Shown here in pieces: positions 8,430-16,846 of a DNA stretch of 64,000 nucleotides. A program made the position numbers and the translations under genes. Location of the stretch: contig CBFHVA010000005.1 in assembly GCA_965659415.1 (NCBI GenBank), forward strand, positions 97,058 through 161,057, written 5' to 3'. Position 1 is the stretch's first letter. The number at the start of each line of letters is the position of its first letter. The stretch comes from Phaeocystidibacter sp965659415 (lineage in GTDB: Bacteria > Bacteroidota > Bacteroidia > Flavobacteriales > Schleiferiaceae). The notes under the pieces are model-generated. The model saw only the letters and a program-made list of their open reading frames with translations, did not search any database and had not been told where the DNA came from.

Positions 8430-8903
8430 TTAAGAAAGCAATCTTTGGCGAAGTAGGAATTCGAGCTGATCGTTCGCAATTTCCAATTTCTTTAATAGCT
8501 CTTTGTTTTCTCTTCTTAGGGCAAAGACTTCGAAAGCTGATTCGATGGCCGATTTCAGCTCGCCTTCGTTCCAAGGCTTGGTCAAATAGCGATATACCTG
8601 CCCTTTATTAATGCAATCAATCACCGCATTTATATCGGAGTACCCCGTTAAAAGCATGCGCATAGGTTCTTTGTCGCGCTCTATCACCTTGATGAGAAAT
8701 TCTATGCCCGTCATTTCTGGCATTCTTTGATCGGTGATGATCACCTGAATGGGATTTTCCTCTAAAATTTTGAGCCCTTCTTCTCCTGAAATAGCAGTGT
8801 GGACTTTGAACGTTCGCCTAAACGCCGCTCGAAAAGAACGCAAGTTGTTCTCTTCATCATCCACGTATAAAACGGAGATTTTATCTTGAGTAATTTCAGT
8901 CAT
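8430..8903 (-). CDS. Stand-alone response regulator receiver with coiled-coil tail
   Basis: The 157-residue protein holds one receiver domain (about residues 10-122). It has the acidic pair in YVDDEENN, the phospho-acceptor D58 in TDQRMPEMTG, the LLTGYSD switch region and the lysine in YLTKPWNE. A charged helix of about 35 residues ends the protein, and there is no DNA-binding output domain. The receiver closely resembles the N-terminal receiver of the plus-strand gene at 13020, with the same RMPEMTG and KPWNE signatures, so the two are paralogues. ATG at 8903 is preferred over TTG at 8909. It is transcribed divergently from the E1-acyltransferase-kinase cluster and abuts the Rrf2 gene. Confidence 0.9.
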   Translation of the reverse strand: MTEITQDKISVLYVDDEENNLRSFRAAFRRTFKVHTAISGEEGLKILEENPIQVIITDQRMPEMTGIEFLIKVIERDKEPMRMLLTGYSDINAVIDCINKGQVYRYLTKPWNEGELKSAIESAFEVFALRRENKELLKKLEIANDQLEFLLRQRLLS

Positions 8904-9044
8904 ATGCAATAAGTCAGGTCTCGCAATTAAATTGCTATTGGGCTCTAAAATATTTATTAGATTTTAGATTCTTGCCACTTCGGTTGTTTAGATTACTTTT
9001 TTTGTGCGAAATTCCTACCGAACAATCCTAAATAATCAACTTCT

Positions 9045-10124
9045 ATGTCTGTCGGTACTCATCAGCCGCATACTAACCTACCTACCCATACTGTTGAAAT
9101 TCACCCCGTAAACCCTGATTTGAATATTCCGGAAGGCCTTTTGAGCTATAGAGCTGAGGTAATTGACACCTTCAATAGTCAACTGAAAGAATGGATTAAA
9201 ATTGGAGCACCAACCCGTCAATTTTCTGATGATGAGTTAAAAGACGAGGTTCGAGCATATTTGAATGCCCCTGATGCATCATTGGGTAATTGGATTTACT
9301 ACCCGTGGATGAATCAAGTGATACGTGTTCTTTGTGAAGATCAGTTTAAGACGGTTAGATCTTCGCGAAATCAGTTTAAGATTACTCCAGCTGAACAAGC
9401 TGAGTTGGCGAGTAAAACAGTTGGAGTTGTAGGACTCAGTGTGGGGCAGGCGGCAGCCGTAACCCTCGCCATGGAAGGTATTGGTGGTACATTGAGAATT
9501 GCCGACTTCGATACGTTAGATTTAAGCAATTTGAACAGACTCCGTGCTGGATTGCATCAGTTGGGTTTACCCAAGACCGTTATAGCTGCTCGGGAGATTG
9601 CTCAAATCGATCCTTACTTAAAGGTGGAAGTAATTCCCGAAGGTATTACACCGCAGAATGCACAAGCTTTTGCATCCGGACTCGATTTAATCGTGGAGGA
9701 GTGCGACTCGCTCCCTATAAAGGTGATACTTCGTAAATTAGCCGGGCCCATGAAAATTCCAGTGATCATGGATACAAGTGATCGAGGGATGGTTGATGTA
9801 GAAAGATTCGATTTAGAAAGTGATCGACCTGTATTTCATGGAAGAATTCAACCATGGGAAGGCAGGAATCCTGCAGATTTTACGGAAGAAGACAAACGAA
9901 ATTTATTAATTGCACTCGTAGATTACGAGAAGGCCAGTGAAAGAGCGAAAATGTCGTTTGCAGAAATCGGCAAAAGCATTACTACTTGGCCGCAATTGGC
10001 ATCTGCCGTTAGTTTAGGTGGAGCCATGATGGCCGATACGGCTAGAAGGATTCTCCTAGGACATGAGGTTGCTTCAGGCCGTTATTATGTTGACTTGGAA
10101 GAGCTGATCGGAAAGAATGAGTGA
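9045..10124 (+). CDS. E1-like (ThiF-fold) adenylyltransferase
   Basis: The 359-residue protein has an N-terminal region of about 120 residues with no recognised motif, then a ThiF/MoeB/E1-type Rossmann domain (about 123-260). Visible signatures are the nucleotide loop VVGLSVGQ (G130, G134), D154 and D156 in ADFDTLDLSN, the SNLNRLRAG arginine segment (165-167), K177 and D221. E1 enzymes adenylate a C-terminal carboxylate with ATP. The only cysteines are C97 and C220, and there is no downstream active-site Cys or Cys-X2-Cys zinc pair, so thioester transfer is doubtful. It resembles the N-terminal half of Rv1355c-type proteins, which carry an additional nitroreductase domain absent here (from memory). 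It overlaps the next gene by 8 nt. The substrate is unknown. Confidence 0.8.
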   Translation: MSVGTHQPHTNLPTHTVEIHPVNPDLNIPEGLLSYRAEVIDTFNSQLKEWIKIGAPTRQFSDDELKDEVRAYLNAPDASLGNWIYYPWMNQVIRVLCEDQFKTVRSSRNQFKITPAEQAELASKTVGVVGLSVGQAAAVTLAMEGIGGTLRIADFDTLDLSNLNRLRAGLHQLGLPKTVIAAREIAQIDPYLKVEVIPEGITPQNAQAFASGLDLIVEECDSLPIKVILRKLAGPMKIPVIMDTSDRGMVDVERFDLESDRPVFHGRIQPWEGRNPADFTEEDKRNLLIALVDYEKASERAKMSFAEIGKSITTWPQLASAVSLGGAMMADTARRILLGHEVASGRYYVDLEELIGKNE

Positions 10125-10887
10125 TATTTTAAATCAACCAGAAGTACGCATACGAGCATTTAGGGCAGTAGATGATCCTGAGAGTTCGCAGCGATTCATT
10201 GATGGTCACCGCAAGGTTCTCGAAGTACACGGTGTGAAGAAAGTTACCTCAGCCAACCATGCTTGGGCCAAGAATCCTGCTGTTTTTGTGGTGATTGTAG
10301 AATCTCATGACAGAAAGAAAGTTTACGGGGGGGCTCGTGTTCACGCAGCAGGGGGAACCCAGCAACTGCCAATTGAAGAAGCTACAGGATATCTCGATCC
10401 CAAAATTCACGATATGGTTCGCGAGCTTTCCATGGAAGGCACAGGCGAACTTTGTGGCTTGTGGAACAGCCTTGAAGTTGCCGGTTTAGGTGTGGGTAGT
10501 TTCTTCGCTACGCGAGCGGGTGCAGTGATTACCGAACAAATGGGAATAAAATCACTTTTCGCCTTGTGTGCGCCGTACACAGTGAGATGGGCGGAGCGAG
10601 TAGGGTGTAAAATACTCACTGAAGTGGGAAACCAAGGAACGTTCTATTATCCCAAACTCGACCTCCTTGCCACGGCTGTACTTCTTGAGAATACCTACAC
10701 ACTCGAACATGCACGAGGGAGTGAGCAAAAGAAGATTATGGAATTGAGAAAGAATCTTCAGCAAGTCACAACCGAAGTTTCACCTGGACGTCGAATAGAA
10801 GTGGATGTGGAATATGATTTACTTCTCCCAAGTGTGGTAGATAATGAGTTCAAAGATCCATTTTCAAACCGTGTATCTAATCCATAA
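10117..10887 (+). CDS. GNAT-like acyltransferase
   Basis: The 256-residue protein has features of the GNAT / N-acyl amino acid synthase / LuxI-type fold. A strand segment VYGGARVHAAGG is followed by a variable insert. A core EVAGLGVGSFFATRAGAVI (about residues 127-145) resembles the acyl-CoA pyrophosphate loop. It is followed by IKSLFALCAPYTVRWAERVG, the usual final helix and strand. The last 80 residues are a charged extension. The ATG overlaps the E1-like gene by 8 nt and the stop is 3 nt before the sensor kinase, so coupled expression is likely. The acyl donor and acceptor cannot be read from the sequence. The family call is moderate and the substrate call is open. Confidence 0.65.
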   Translation: MSDILNQPEVRIRAFRAVDDPESSQRFIDGHRKVLEVHGVKKVTSANHAWAKNPAVFVVIVESHDRKKVYGGARVHAAGGTQQLPIEEATGYLDPKIHDMVRELSMEGTGELCGLWNSLEVAGLGVGSFFATRAGAVITEQMGIKSLFALCAPYTVRWAERVGCKILTEVGNQGTFYYPKLDLLATAVLLENTYTLEHARGSEQKKIMELRKNLQQVTTEVSPGRRIEVDVEYDLLLPSVVDNEFKDPFSNRVSNP

Positions 10888-10890
10888 CGG

Positions 10891-13014
10891 ATGAAGCAGT
10901 TAGTAGTTTGGATTAGTGCCTTCCTAATGCTCTCATGTGGGCTCTATGCGCAAGATTCACCTTTGGTGATCGAAGACGGTGAATCAGCTGAGTACTTGGG
11001 GTTGCATACTGGTTACTTTAGAGATACGACCAATGCCCTAAAATTGACGGATGTGCAGTCAGAGGACTTTGTTCAAAGCGAAGTCCAAGTGCTCAATTTC
11101 AATAGAGATGCCGCGACTATCTGGCTGAGAATCCCCATAGTGAACCAAAGTGATGCAGATGACTTTTTCGTTCAGCTAGAACATCCTCTGATAGATTCCA
11201 TCGACGTATACTTGGATGGAGGTGATGCCCCTATTTACCGTACCGGTGATCGATATATTTTCGCAGACCGCCCTGTAGAACATTCAACCTTTCTCTTTCC
11301 TATCAGTTTGAGCAAAGGGGACAGCCTTACATTGTATGTTCGGATTCGAAGTGAAGTTCAGCTTTTCTTGCCGCTGAGAATCGGTTCAACTACAGCCATT
11401 GACCTCGACAACTCGAATAAGCAGGTCTTTTTGGGAATCTATATTGGAGTCATCTTCGTGATGTTCTTCTATAACCTCTTCATCTTCATTACCACAAGAG
11501 ACCGTAGTTACCTCGCTTACATTGCCTATATCCTTTTCATTGGTTTAACTCAGGTATCCTTAGAAGGACTGCCATATCAATACCTATATCCCAATAGCCC
11601 GGGATTCTTTAACGGAAGTATTGTTTTCTACTCGGCATTTGTTGGATTCTCGGCCATAGAGTTTGCTAAGATCTTTGTTCAGACCAAGCGCTTTACTCCT
11701 GACTTCCACAAAGGCCTTTACATTTTTCAGGCCCTTTATACCATTGCCATAGTGGCCTATGTCACGGGCTTCACAGCGGTTAGCTATGTACTCGTAGATG
11801 TTTGCGCACTTACCATAAGCTTATATGCTATGGTGTTCTTGATCATTATCGCGAGAAAAGGATACCGTCCGGCTAAGTTTTTCCTTATCGCCTGGAGCGT
11901 TTTCTTAGCTGGCTTGTTCGTATTTGCCCTGAAGAACTTTGGCGTAATCGAGTATAATTTCTGGACCAAGAGCATTCTTCAAATTGGAAGTGGTTTGGAA
12001 GTCATTTTACTTTCCATCGCCTTGGCTGACCGCATCAATACGCTCAAGAAAGAGAAAGAAGCTTCCCAAGAAGAGGCCCTCCGCGTATCCATAGAGAACG
12101 AGAGAATTGTTAAGGAACAAAACGAACTATTGGAGCAGATGGTGCGCGAACGCACACAGAAATTGGAGGATACGCTCACCAACTTAAAGGAAGCACAAAG
12201 TCAATTGGTAGATGCGGAAAAAATGGCATCATTGGGTCAGTTGACGGCGGGTATAGCCCACGAAATCAACAATCCGGTGAACTTTATCTCTGCGAATATT
12301 GGTCCACTTCGAAGAGATATGGAGGACATCAAAGAATTGCTTGAGTGGTTGGAGAATAAGTTGAAGGAAAGCGAAAATGCCACCACCGTTGAAGAACTGG
12401 AGAAGTTTAAGGAAGAAATTGAGTTTGACTACATCATTGAGGAAGTAGACGACCTCTTACTGGGCATGCAAGATGGCACCGAGCGGACCGTCGAAATCAT
12501 CAAAGGATTAAAGGTATTCTCTCGCGTAGATGAACAAGATATTAAGTTCGTTGACTTACACGAAGGACTTGACAGTACCATTATTCTTCTTAATAACAGT
12601 ATCAAGGATATTATAGACCTAGAGAAGAATTATGCAGACCTTCCGAAGGTAGAGTGCTATGCGGGCAAGTTGAATCAGGTATTCATGAATATCATCAATA
12701 ACGCCGCCCAAGCCATAAAAACAAACCCTGGTCAAGAGGGAAAAGGTAAGATTACTCTGACAACGGAAGCGCTGGATGATGACCATATTGCAATCCGAAT
12801 TTCTGATAATGGGCCGGGTATGCCTGACCACGTGAAGAAGAAGATTTTCGAACCATTCTTCACCACTAAACCTGTAGGCGAGGGAACAGGATTGGGACTT
12901 TCCATTGTGTATAATATTGTGAAAAGCCACAATGGATATATAGAAGTTGAATCAGAAGCTGGAAAAGGGACTACCTTTATTATTACCCTACCGGTTAGAC
13001 ATGAACAGGAATAA
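10891..13014 (+). CDS. 7TM-DISM sensor histidine kinase
   Basis: The 707-residue protein has a signal peptide (residues 1-20), then a periplasmic beta-rich 7TMR-DISM extracellular domain (about 30-165). Seven membrane segments follow (about 180-385), then a coiled coil (about 385-445) and a histidine kinase core. The H-box AGIAHEINNPVNF places the phospho-acceptor at H457. The N box INNAAQAIK, the G1 box DNGPGMP and the G2 box GEGTGLGLSIV are intact, so it should be active. DISM extracellular domains are thought to bind carbohydrates or small ligands. The gene is third in the E1-acyltransferase cluster and is followed 5 nt later by a receiver-kinase, its likely partner. The ligand is unknown; a product of the two preceding enzymes is one possibility (inference). 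Confidence 0.92.
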   Translation: MKQLVVWISAFLMLSCGLYAQDSPLVIEDGESAEYLGLHTGYFRDTTNALKLTDVQSEDFVQSEVQVLNFNRDAATIWLRIPIVNQSDADDFFVQLEHPLIDSIDVYLDGGDAPIYRTGDRYIFADRPVEHSTFLFPISLSKGDSLTLYVRIRSEVQLFLPLRIGSTTAIDLDNSNKQVFLGIYIGVIFVMFFYNLFIFITTRDRSYLAYIAYILFIGLTQVSLEGLPYQYLYPNSPGFFNGSIVFYSAFVGFSAIEFAKIFVQTKRFTPDFHKGLYIFQALYTIAIVAYVTGFTAVSYVLVDVCALTISLYAMVFLIIIARKGYRPAKFFLIAWSVFLAGLFVFALKNFGVIEYNFWTKSILQIGSGLEVILLSIALADRINTLKKEKEASQEEALRVSIENERIVKEQNELLEQMVRERTQKLEDTLTNLKEAQSQLVDAEKMASLGQLTAGIAHEINNPVNFISANIGPLRRDMEDIKELLEWLENKLKESENATTVEELEKFKEEIEFDYIIEEVDDLLLGMQDGTERTVEIIKGLKVFSRVDEQDIKFVDLHEGLDSTIILLNNSIKDIIDLEKNYADLPKVECYAGKLNQVFMNIINNAAQAIKTNPGQEGKGKITLTTEALDDDHIAIRISDNGPGMPDHVKKKIFEPFFTTKPVGEGTGLGLSIVYNIVKSHNGYIEVESEAGKGTTFIITLPVRHEQE

Positions 13015-13019
13015 AGGAA

Positions 13020-14111
13020 ATGGCTAAGAATAAACCTCGCATACTGTACGTAGACGACGAGCAAAATAACTTAAACTCCTTCCGGGCGAATTTCCGCCGG
13101 GAATACGAGGTGCACACCGCCATCTCTTCTAAAGAAGGCATTGAAGTTCTTCAGAAAGAACCAATAGAGATTATTGTGGCCGACCAACGTATGCCCGAAA
13201 TGACGGGTGTAGAGTTCTTCGAAAGCGTGGTTGATGACTACCCAGACTGCATCCGCATCCTGCTTACGGGTTATGCGGATATAGAGGCTGTGATTAACGC
13301 CATTAACAAAGGCCAGATTTACAAGTTCATTTCCAAGCCTTGGAATGAGGAAACACTTCGTGTTGCAATTAACAACGCAAAGGATATTTATGACGCTCGT
13401 AAAGAGCTCAAAGAAAAGAATCACTCGCTGCAGAAGGCGTATGACGAACTAGATCGCTTTGTATATAGTGTATCCCACGATTTGCGTGCACCCCTCGTGA
13501 GTATTCAAGGTGTTATTTATTTGGCCAATCAAGAGGTAAAGGACGAGAAGGCTCTCGAGTACTTTAAAATGACCAAGGAGATGGTGGATAAGCTTGATGA
13601 GTTCATTCACAACATCCTAGATTACTACAAATCGACGCATTCCGAGAGTATGCTTGAGGTAATCGACTTTGAGAAAATGCTTCGCGATATCGAAAATGAA
13701 TATCGATATCATCCCGCAATGGAGAATACGAAGTTGACCTGGAAAGCGGATGATAAAGGTGCATTTGAATCCAATGAAGTCAAGGTTCGGATTATACTTA
13801 ACAATCTGATATCCAATGCCGTAAAGTATCGAAAAGATCCTGAAATTGAGCATACAGTTGACGTGAATGTGCGGACAGAAGGAGATACCCTCTACATGAA
13901 GGTGGAGGACACGGGCTGTGGAATTGCAGCGGATAATCAAGAAAAGGTATTTCAGATGTTCTATCGGGACGCGAAAGGAAATACAGGTTCTGGTTTGGGA
14001 TTGTATCTCGTGAAAGAAGCTGTGAGGCGTTTGGGTGGAATGATAGAGGTTGAATCAACTGAAGGGCAAGGGACCACGATGAGTTTGGAATTGCCTTTAG
14101 TTCTCGAATAA
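13020..14111 (+). CDS. Receiver-histidine kinase hybrid (soluble)
   Basis: The 363-residue protein has an N-terminal receiver (residues 5-120) with D55 in ADQRMPEMTG and K106 in FISKPWNE. A short coiled coil is followed by a histidine kinase module with the H-box VSHDLRAPLVSI (H153). Its ATPase domain has NNLISNAVKY, DTGCGIA and GSGLGLYLVK. No membrane segment is present. The receiver-first arrangement suggests a kinase whose activity is set by phosphorylation of its own receiver, for example by the preceding 7TM-DISM kinase. The receiver resembles that of the divergent gene ending at 8903. It starts 5 nt after the upstream stop and is followed by a single-domain regulator after 18 nt. Confidence 0.92.
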   Translation: MAKNKPRILYVDDEQNNLNSFRANFRREYEVHTAISSKEGIEVLQKEPIEIIVADQRMPEMTGVEFFESVVDDYPDCIRILLTGYADIEAVINAINKGQIYKFISKPWNEETLRVAINNAKDIYDARKELKEKNHSLQKAYDELDRFVYSVSHDLRAPLVSIQGVIYLANQEVKDEKALEYFKMTKEMVDKLDEFIHNILDYYKSTHSESMLEVIDFEKMLRDIENEYRYHPAMENTKLTWKADDKGAFESNEVKVRIILNNLISNAVKYRKDPEIEHTVDVNVRTEGDTLYMKVEDTGCGIAADNQEKVFQMFYRDAKGNTGSGLGLYLVKEAVRRLGGMIEVESTEGQGTTMSLELPLVLE

Positions 14112-14129
14112 ACGAAGCTAAGTCAGATC

Positions 14130-14546
14130 ATGAAAATAGGAGTTGCTTTAATTGATGACAATCTTATTGACCGTACCATATTGAAGAAGAACATGGAACT
14201 GTTCTATCCCGAGGTTCCTTACGTTAATTTCACTTCGGCTCGTGAAGCGCTAGAAGCAATTGAAAATGAGGAAATTGATGTAGATGGCATTCGATGGACC
14301 ATCTTGCTGGATATCTACATGCCTGAAATGAATGGATTTCAGTTTGTAGATAAATTTGCTCGCTTCGAAACGGATATTACAGAGAAGTTCTGCATTATGA
14401 TGTTTAGTTCAAGCATCGATAGCGGGGACATGGACAAGGTCCAAATGAGAGACTCGATCCATAAATTCCTGAGTAAACCGATCAACAAGAGCTTACTCAA
14501 ACAGATTATAGACGACGTTACGGGTTATTTCAAGGAGCGAGCTTAG
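14130..14546 (+). CDS. Single-domain response regulator
   Basis: The 138-residue protein is one receiver domain, with ALIDDNLIDR at the N-terminus, the phospho-acceptor D61 in LLDIYMPEMNG, SSS near residue 91 and the conserved lysine in FLSKPINKS. No output domain is present. This layout fits a phosphate shuttle or a regulator acting by protein contact. It is last in the plus-strand E1-acyltransferase-kinase run and its end overlaps the convergent unknown gene by 17 nt. It is probably the receiver for one of the two kinases just upstream (inference from position). Confidence 0.9.
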   Translation: MKIGVALIDDNLIDRTILKKNMELFYPEVPYVNFTSAREALEAIENEEIDVDGIRWTILLDIYMPEMNGFQFVDKFARFETDITEKFCIMMFSSSIDSGDMDKVQMRDSIHKFLSKPINKSLLKQIIDDVTGYFKERA

Positions 14547-15213
14547 CTTGCAACCACATTTCACCTTGGTACACGTGGCCCTCTTCTGGGGGGGAATCAA
14601 TGTTTTTCTTGTGAATCCAAACGCGAACAGGGGGAATTTTTATTCCCTTAAACTCCATGTCGGCATACCAACCTAAGTGATAAAAGCTTTCGGCTTTTTC
14701 TATGTTCTTCAACGTGACTCCGTTGAAGATGCAGCTGGTATCGTCATCATTTCTTCCCTCAACGTTCTGCAAATGCGAAGAATGGTGATCTGAGGGTGCT
14801 ATCCGGTAGACTAATCCAGATAGTCCCAGTTGCTTTTCACCAAGCTCACATTTGGCTTTTACATCCCATATATTCTTGCAAAAAGCACGAATGGACAGCT
14901 CATCATACTGAAGAGCTGCAGTGTGCTCGATTGAGGAGGCCGACCATTCCTGAATACCCTGAAGTTGGAATGTGTAGAACTTGTTCGGTTCTATACAAGG
15001 ATACGCGGTTAAGAGGCGGTTGTCCTGAATGAAAGAATGCAATTCATTTTCACCATTCTTATTTACTAACCACTCGGTTCCATTTCGATCTTCCTTTAAC
15101 TCACTTTCATCAATTTCCGTAAAAATGATGCTGGGAGTTTCAATCATCCAATCATGACCAAACAGGGCCGACCAATGGTCGCTGTGAAGTGAAAGTAAGG
15201 GGGGCTCAGGCAT
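14530..15213 (-). CDS. Hypothetical protein of 227 residues
   Basis: I do not recognise this protein. It lacks a signal peptide or membrane segments and is rich in Trp, His, Glu and Asp, so a soluble cytosolic beta-rich protein is likely. Noted segments are HSDHWSALFGHDW near the N-terminus, a central VYRIAPSDHHSSHLQ, and a C-terminal VRVWIHKKN with two Trp near the end. It is convergent with and overlaps (17 nt) the response regulator on the opposite strand. The coding quality (consistent Bacteroidota-like amino-acid use over 227 codons with an ATG) supports it as real. Confidence 0.6.
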   Translation of the reverse strand: MPEPPLLSLHSDHWSALFGHDWMIETPSIIFTEIDESELKEDRNGTEWLVNKNGENELHSFIQDNRLLTAYPCIEPNKFYTFQLQGIQEWSASSIEHTAALQYDELSIRAFCKNIWDVKAKCELGEKQLGLSGLVYRIAPSDHHSSHLQNVEGRNDDDTSCIFNGVTLKNIEKAESFYHLGWYADMEFKGIKIPPVRVWIHKKNIDSPPEEGHVYQGEMWLQAKLAP

Positions 15214-15361
15214 GGATCCCGGAAAGTTCGATTAGTTGGTATGGTTTGAAGTGGTGAATGTACAACTAATGTGTAGTTGACAAGTACTACAATTCCTTCG
15301 AAATCTGACAAAAGAAGTGTTCCTTCGAACATTTACCGGCTATTTTAATCTTGAACTGGTT

Positions 15362-16126
15362 TTAATCATAAAGCTCATTGAGCAGTCCAGCTAAGCGAAT
15401 TCCGGCTTGAAGAAGTCTTTCATTCATGGCCTCAATTTGCTCATAGTTGTAGCGATAGCCCATTCTTTCTGTATCTCCTGTTTCATATACCGATTCACGC
15501 ATGTTCACTGATTCCTGAAGCCATACTTCCATTGAAGAACTTTGCCATAGGGATATTTGATCTGGCGTGGTAATATCTATCCAGTCGGCGTATTCTGTGT
15601 AGGATAATTGAGTTCCATCTATCATCTCAGAATCCCAAACGCGATGTAGGTTGCTTGACTTTCCAAACCACTTCACCTTCACATCATTTCCACCTCGATC
15701 TTCACCATTACCTACATGCAAGGGTTGATGTACATCGCCAACCAAATGGATCAAACTTTTCAGAGCTTCTTGTTCGGTCCATCCATCAAATTCACCAGAT
15801 TGGATTTCTGCGATAATTCGAGTCATGGCTTTAAAAGCATCTCCTTCCTCGGGCGCGCCAATTTCATGATAGTGCTGACCATCTGGAACCGTAACATAAT
15901 GCCAAGGTCGCATATGGTCGTAATCCCTATTGGATTTGATGAAGTCCATCCAAGTACTGGCCATTGCCGGAGTTTCCCGGTTCAGGATTTCAAGGACACG
16001 CTGTTGCGCGCTTGGAGTCATGTGTCGAAAGGCTATTTCACCAACAATTCGGTGTCCTGTTTGTCCCCAACCGAAAGCAGTAGAGTAGGTAAGCAGAAAA
16101 ACAAGGCCGTATAGGATCTTCTTCAT
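15362..16126 (-). CDS. S1/P1-type zinc-dependent nuclease, secreted
   Basis: The 254-residue protein has a clear signal peptide ending before W20. In the S1/P1 family the mature N-terminal tryptophan supplies backbone zinc ligands, and W20 is followed by GQTGHRIVGEIA as expected. Other zinc-ligand segments are present: DHMRPWHYV, LIHLVGDVHQPLHVG with two His and Asp, RGGNDVKV, and NLHRVWDSEMI. The enzyme is predicted to cleave single-stranded nucleic acids in the periplasm or outside the cell, serving nucleotide or phosphate scavenging. The length is near the usual 260-300. It stands alone between the unknown gene and the divergent YceI gene. Confidence 0.92.
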   Translation of the reverse strand: MKKILYGLVFLLTYSTAFGWGQTGHRIVGEIAFRHMTPSAQQRVLEILNRETPAMASTWMDFIKSNRDYDHMRPWHYVTVPDGQHYHEIGAPEEGDAFKAMTRIIAEIQSGEFDGWTEQEALKSLIHLVGDVHQPLHVGNGEDRGGNDVKVKWFGKSSNLHRVWDSEMIDGTQLSYTEYADWIDITTPDQISLWQSSSMEVWLQESVNMRESVYETGDTERMGYRYNYEQIEAMNERLLQAGIRLAGLLNELYD

Positions 16127-16286
16127 AAGGTTTGGATTATTTGATGCACAAACTTCGAGAATTTGAGCATATGATAAAAATCATATTCGAGCATGACGAG
16201 CATCAGGCTTAAGCACTTTGGTATGCGGTAGCTTAGTAAGTGTAATTCAGTGTTTACCTCGAAAGGCACGTTGAAATACCTTAATT

Positions 16287-16823
16287 ATGATAAACAAAAT
16301 CCTCCCTTTAATTATAGGTGTAGCACTTACATCAATTACTTCCGCACAAGATTTGTCATTCAGCAGCGCTTCCGAAGTTTTGGTTGAAGGAACCTCTAAT
16401 GTGCATGATTGGTCTGCAGAAGTAGAACAAGTTACAGCGAGTGGCGACTGGAATGAATCACTGAGCAAACTGACTGTACATTTTGTAGTGGAGTCCATGG
16501 CGAGTGGCGACCGTTTGATGGACAAAAGAATTCACAGAACGCTCAATGCAGAGGAGCATCCAAATATCATTTTCAAAGCAATTGAATCCAGTCAGGATGG
16601 ATCCAATTTGAGCCTTATTGGAGATTTGACCATTAATGGTCAGACTAAAAGGGTGGTGGTGCAAGGCACGTTTGAAGAACTTGAGTCCGGAGATCTTGAA
16701 ATCAAAGGTTCTCACGTGATTCTCTTCACCGATTATGGCATGGATGCGCCAAGCTTCATGTTCGGTGCGATGAAAGTCGGTAACCAAGTGACCATCCGAT
16801 TCAATGTAATTATAACCAAGTAA
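16287..16823 (+). CDS. YceI-family periplasmic lipid-binding protein
   Basis: The 178-residue protein has a signal peptide (about residues 1-20, cleaved before QDLSF) and the YceI lipocalin-like barrel. Typical features are VEGTSNVHDWSAEVE, RIHRTLNAEEHPNIIF and LIGDLTINGQTKRVVV. YceI proteins bind isoprenoid or fatty amide lipids in the periplasm. The next gene, 23 nt downstream, codes for a porin-like outer-membrane protein and is likely co-transcribed. The shared terminator after the porin fits a two-gene operon. Confidence 0.92.
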   Translation: MINKILPLIIGVALTSITSAQDLSFSSASEVLVEGTSNVHDWSAEVEQVTASGDWNESLSKLTVHFVVESMASGDRLMDKRIHRTLNAEEHPNIIFKAIESSQDGSNLSLIGDLTINGQTKRVVVQGTFEELESGDLEIKGSHVILFTDYGMDAPSFMFGAMKVGNQVTIRFNVIITK

Positions 16824-16846
16824 GTAATAACCTCAAATATTGTGTT

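Noticed and set aside
13020..14111. Classical hybrid kinase with C-terminal receiver
   Set aside because: The receiver is at the N-terminus and the kinase core at the C-terminus.
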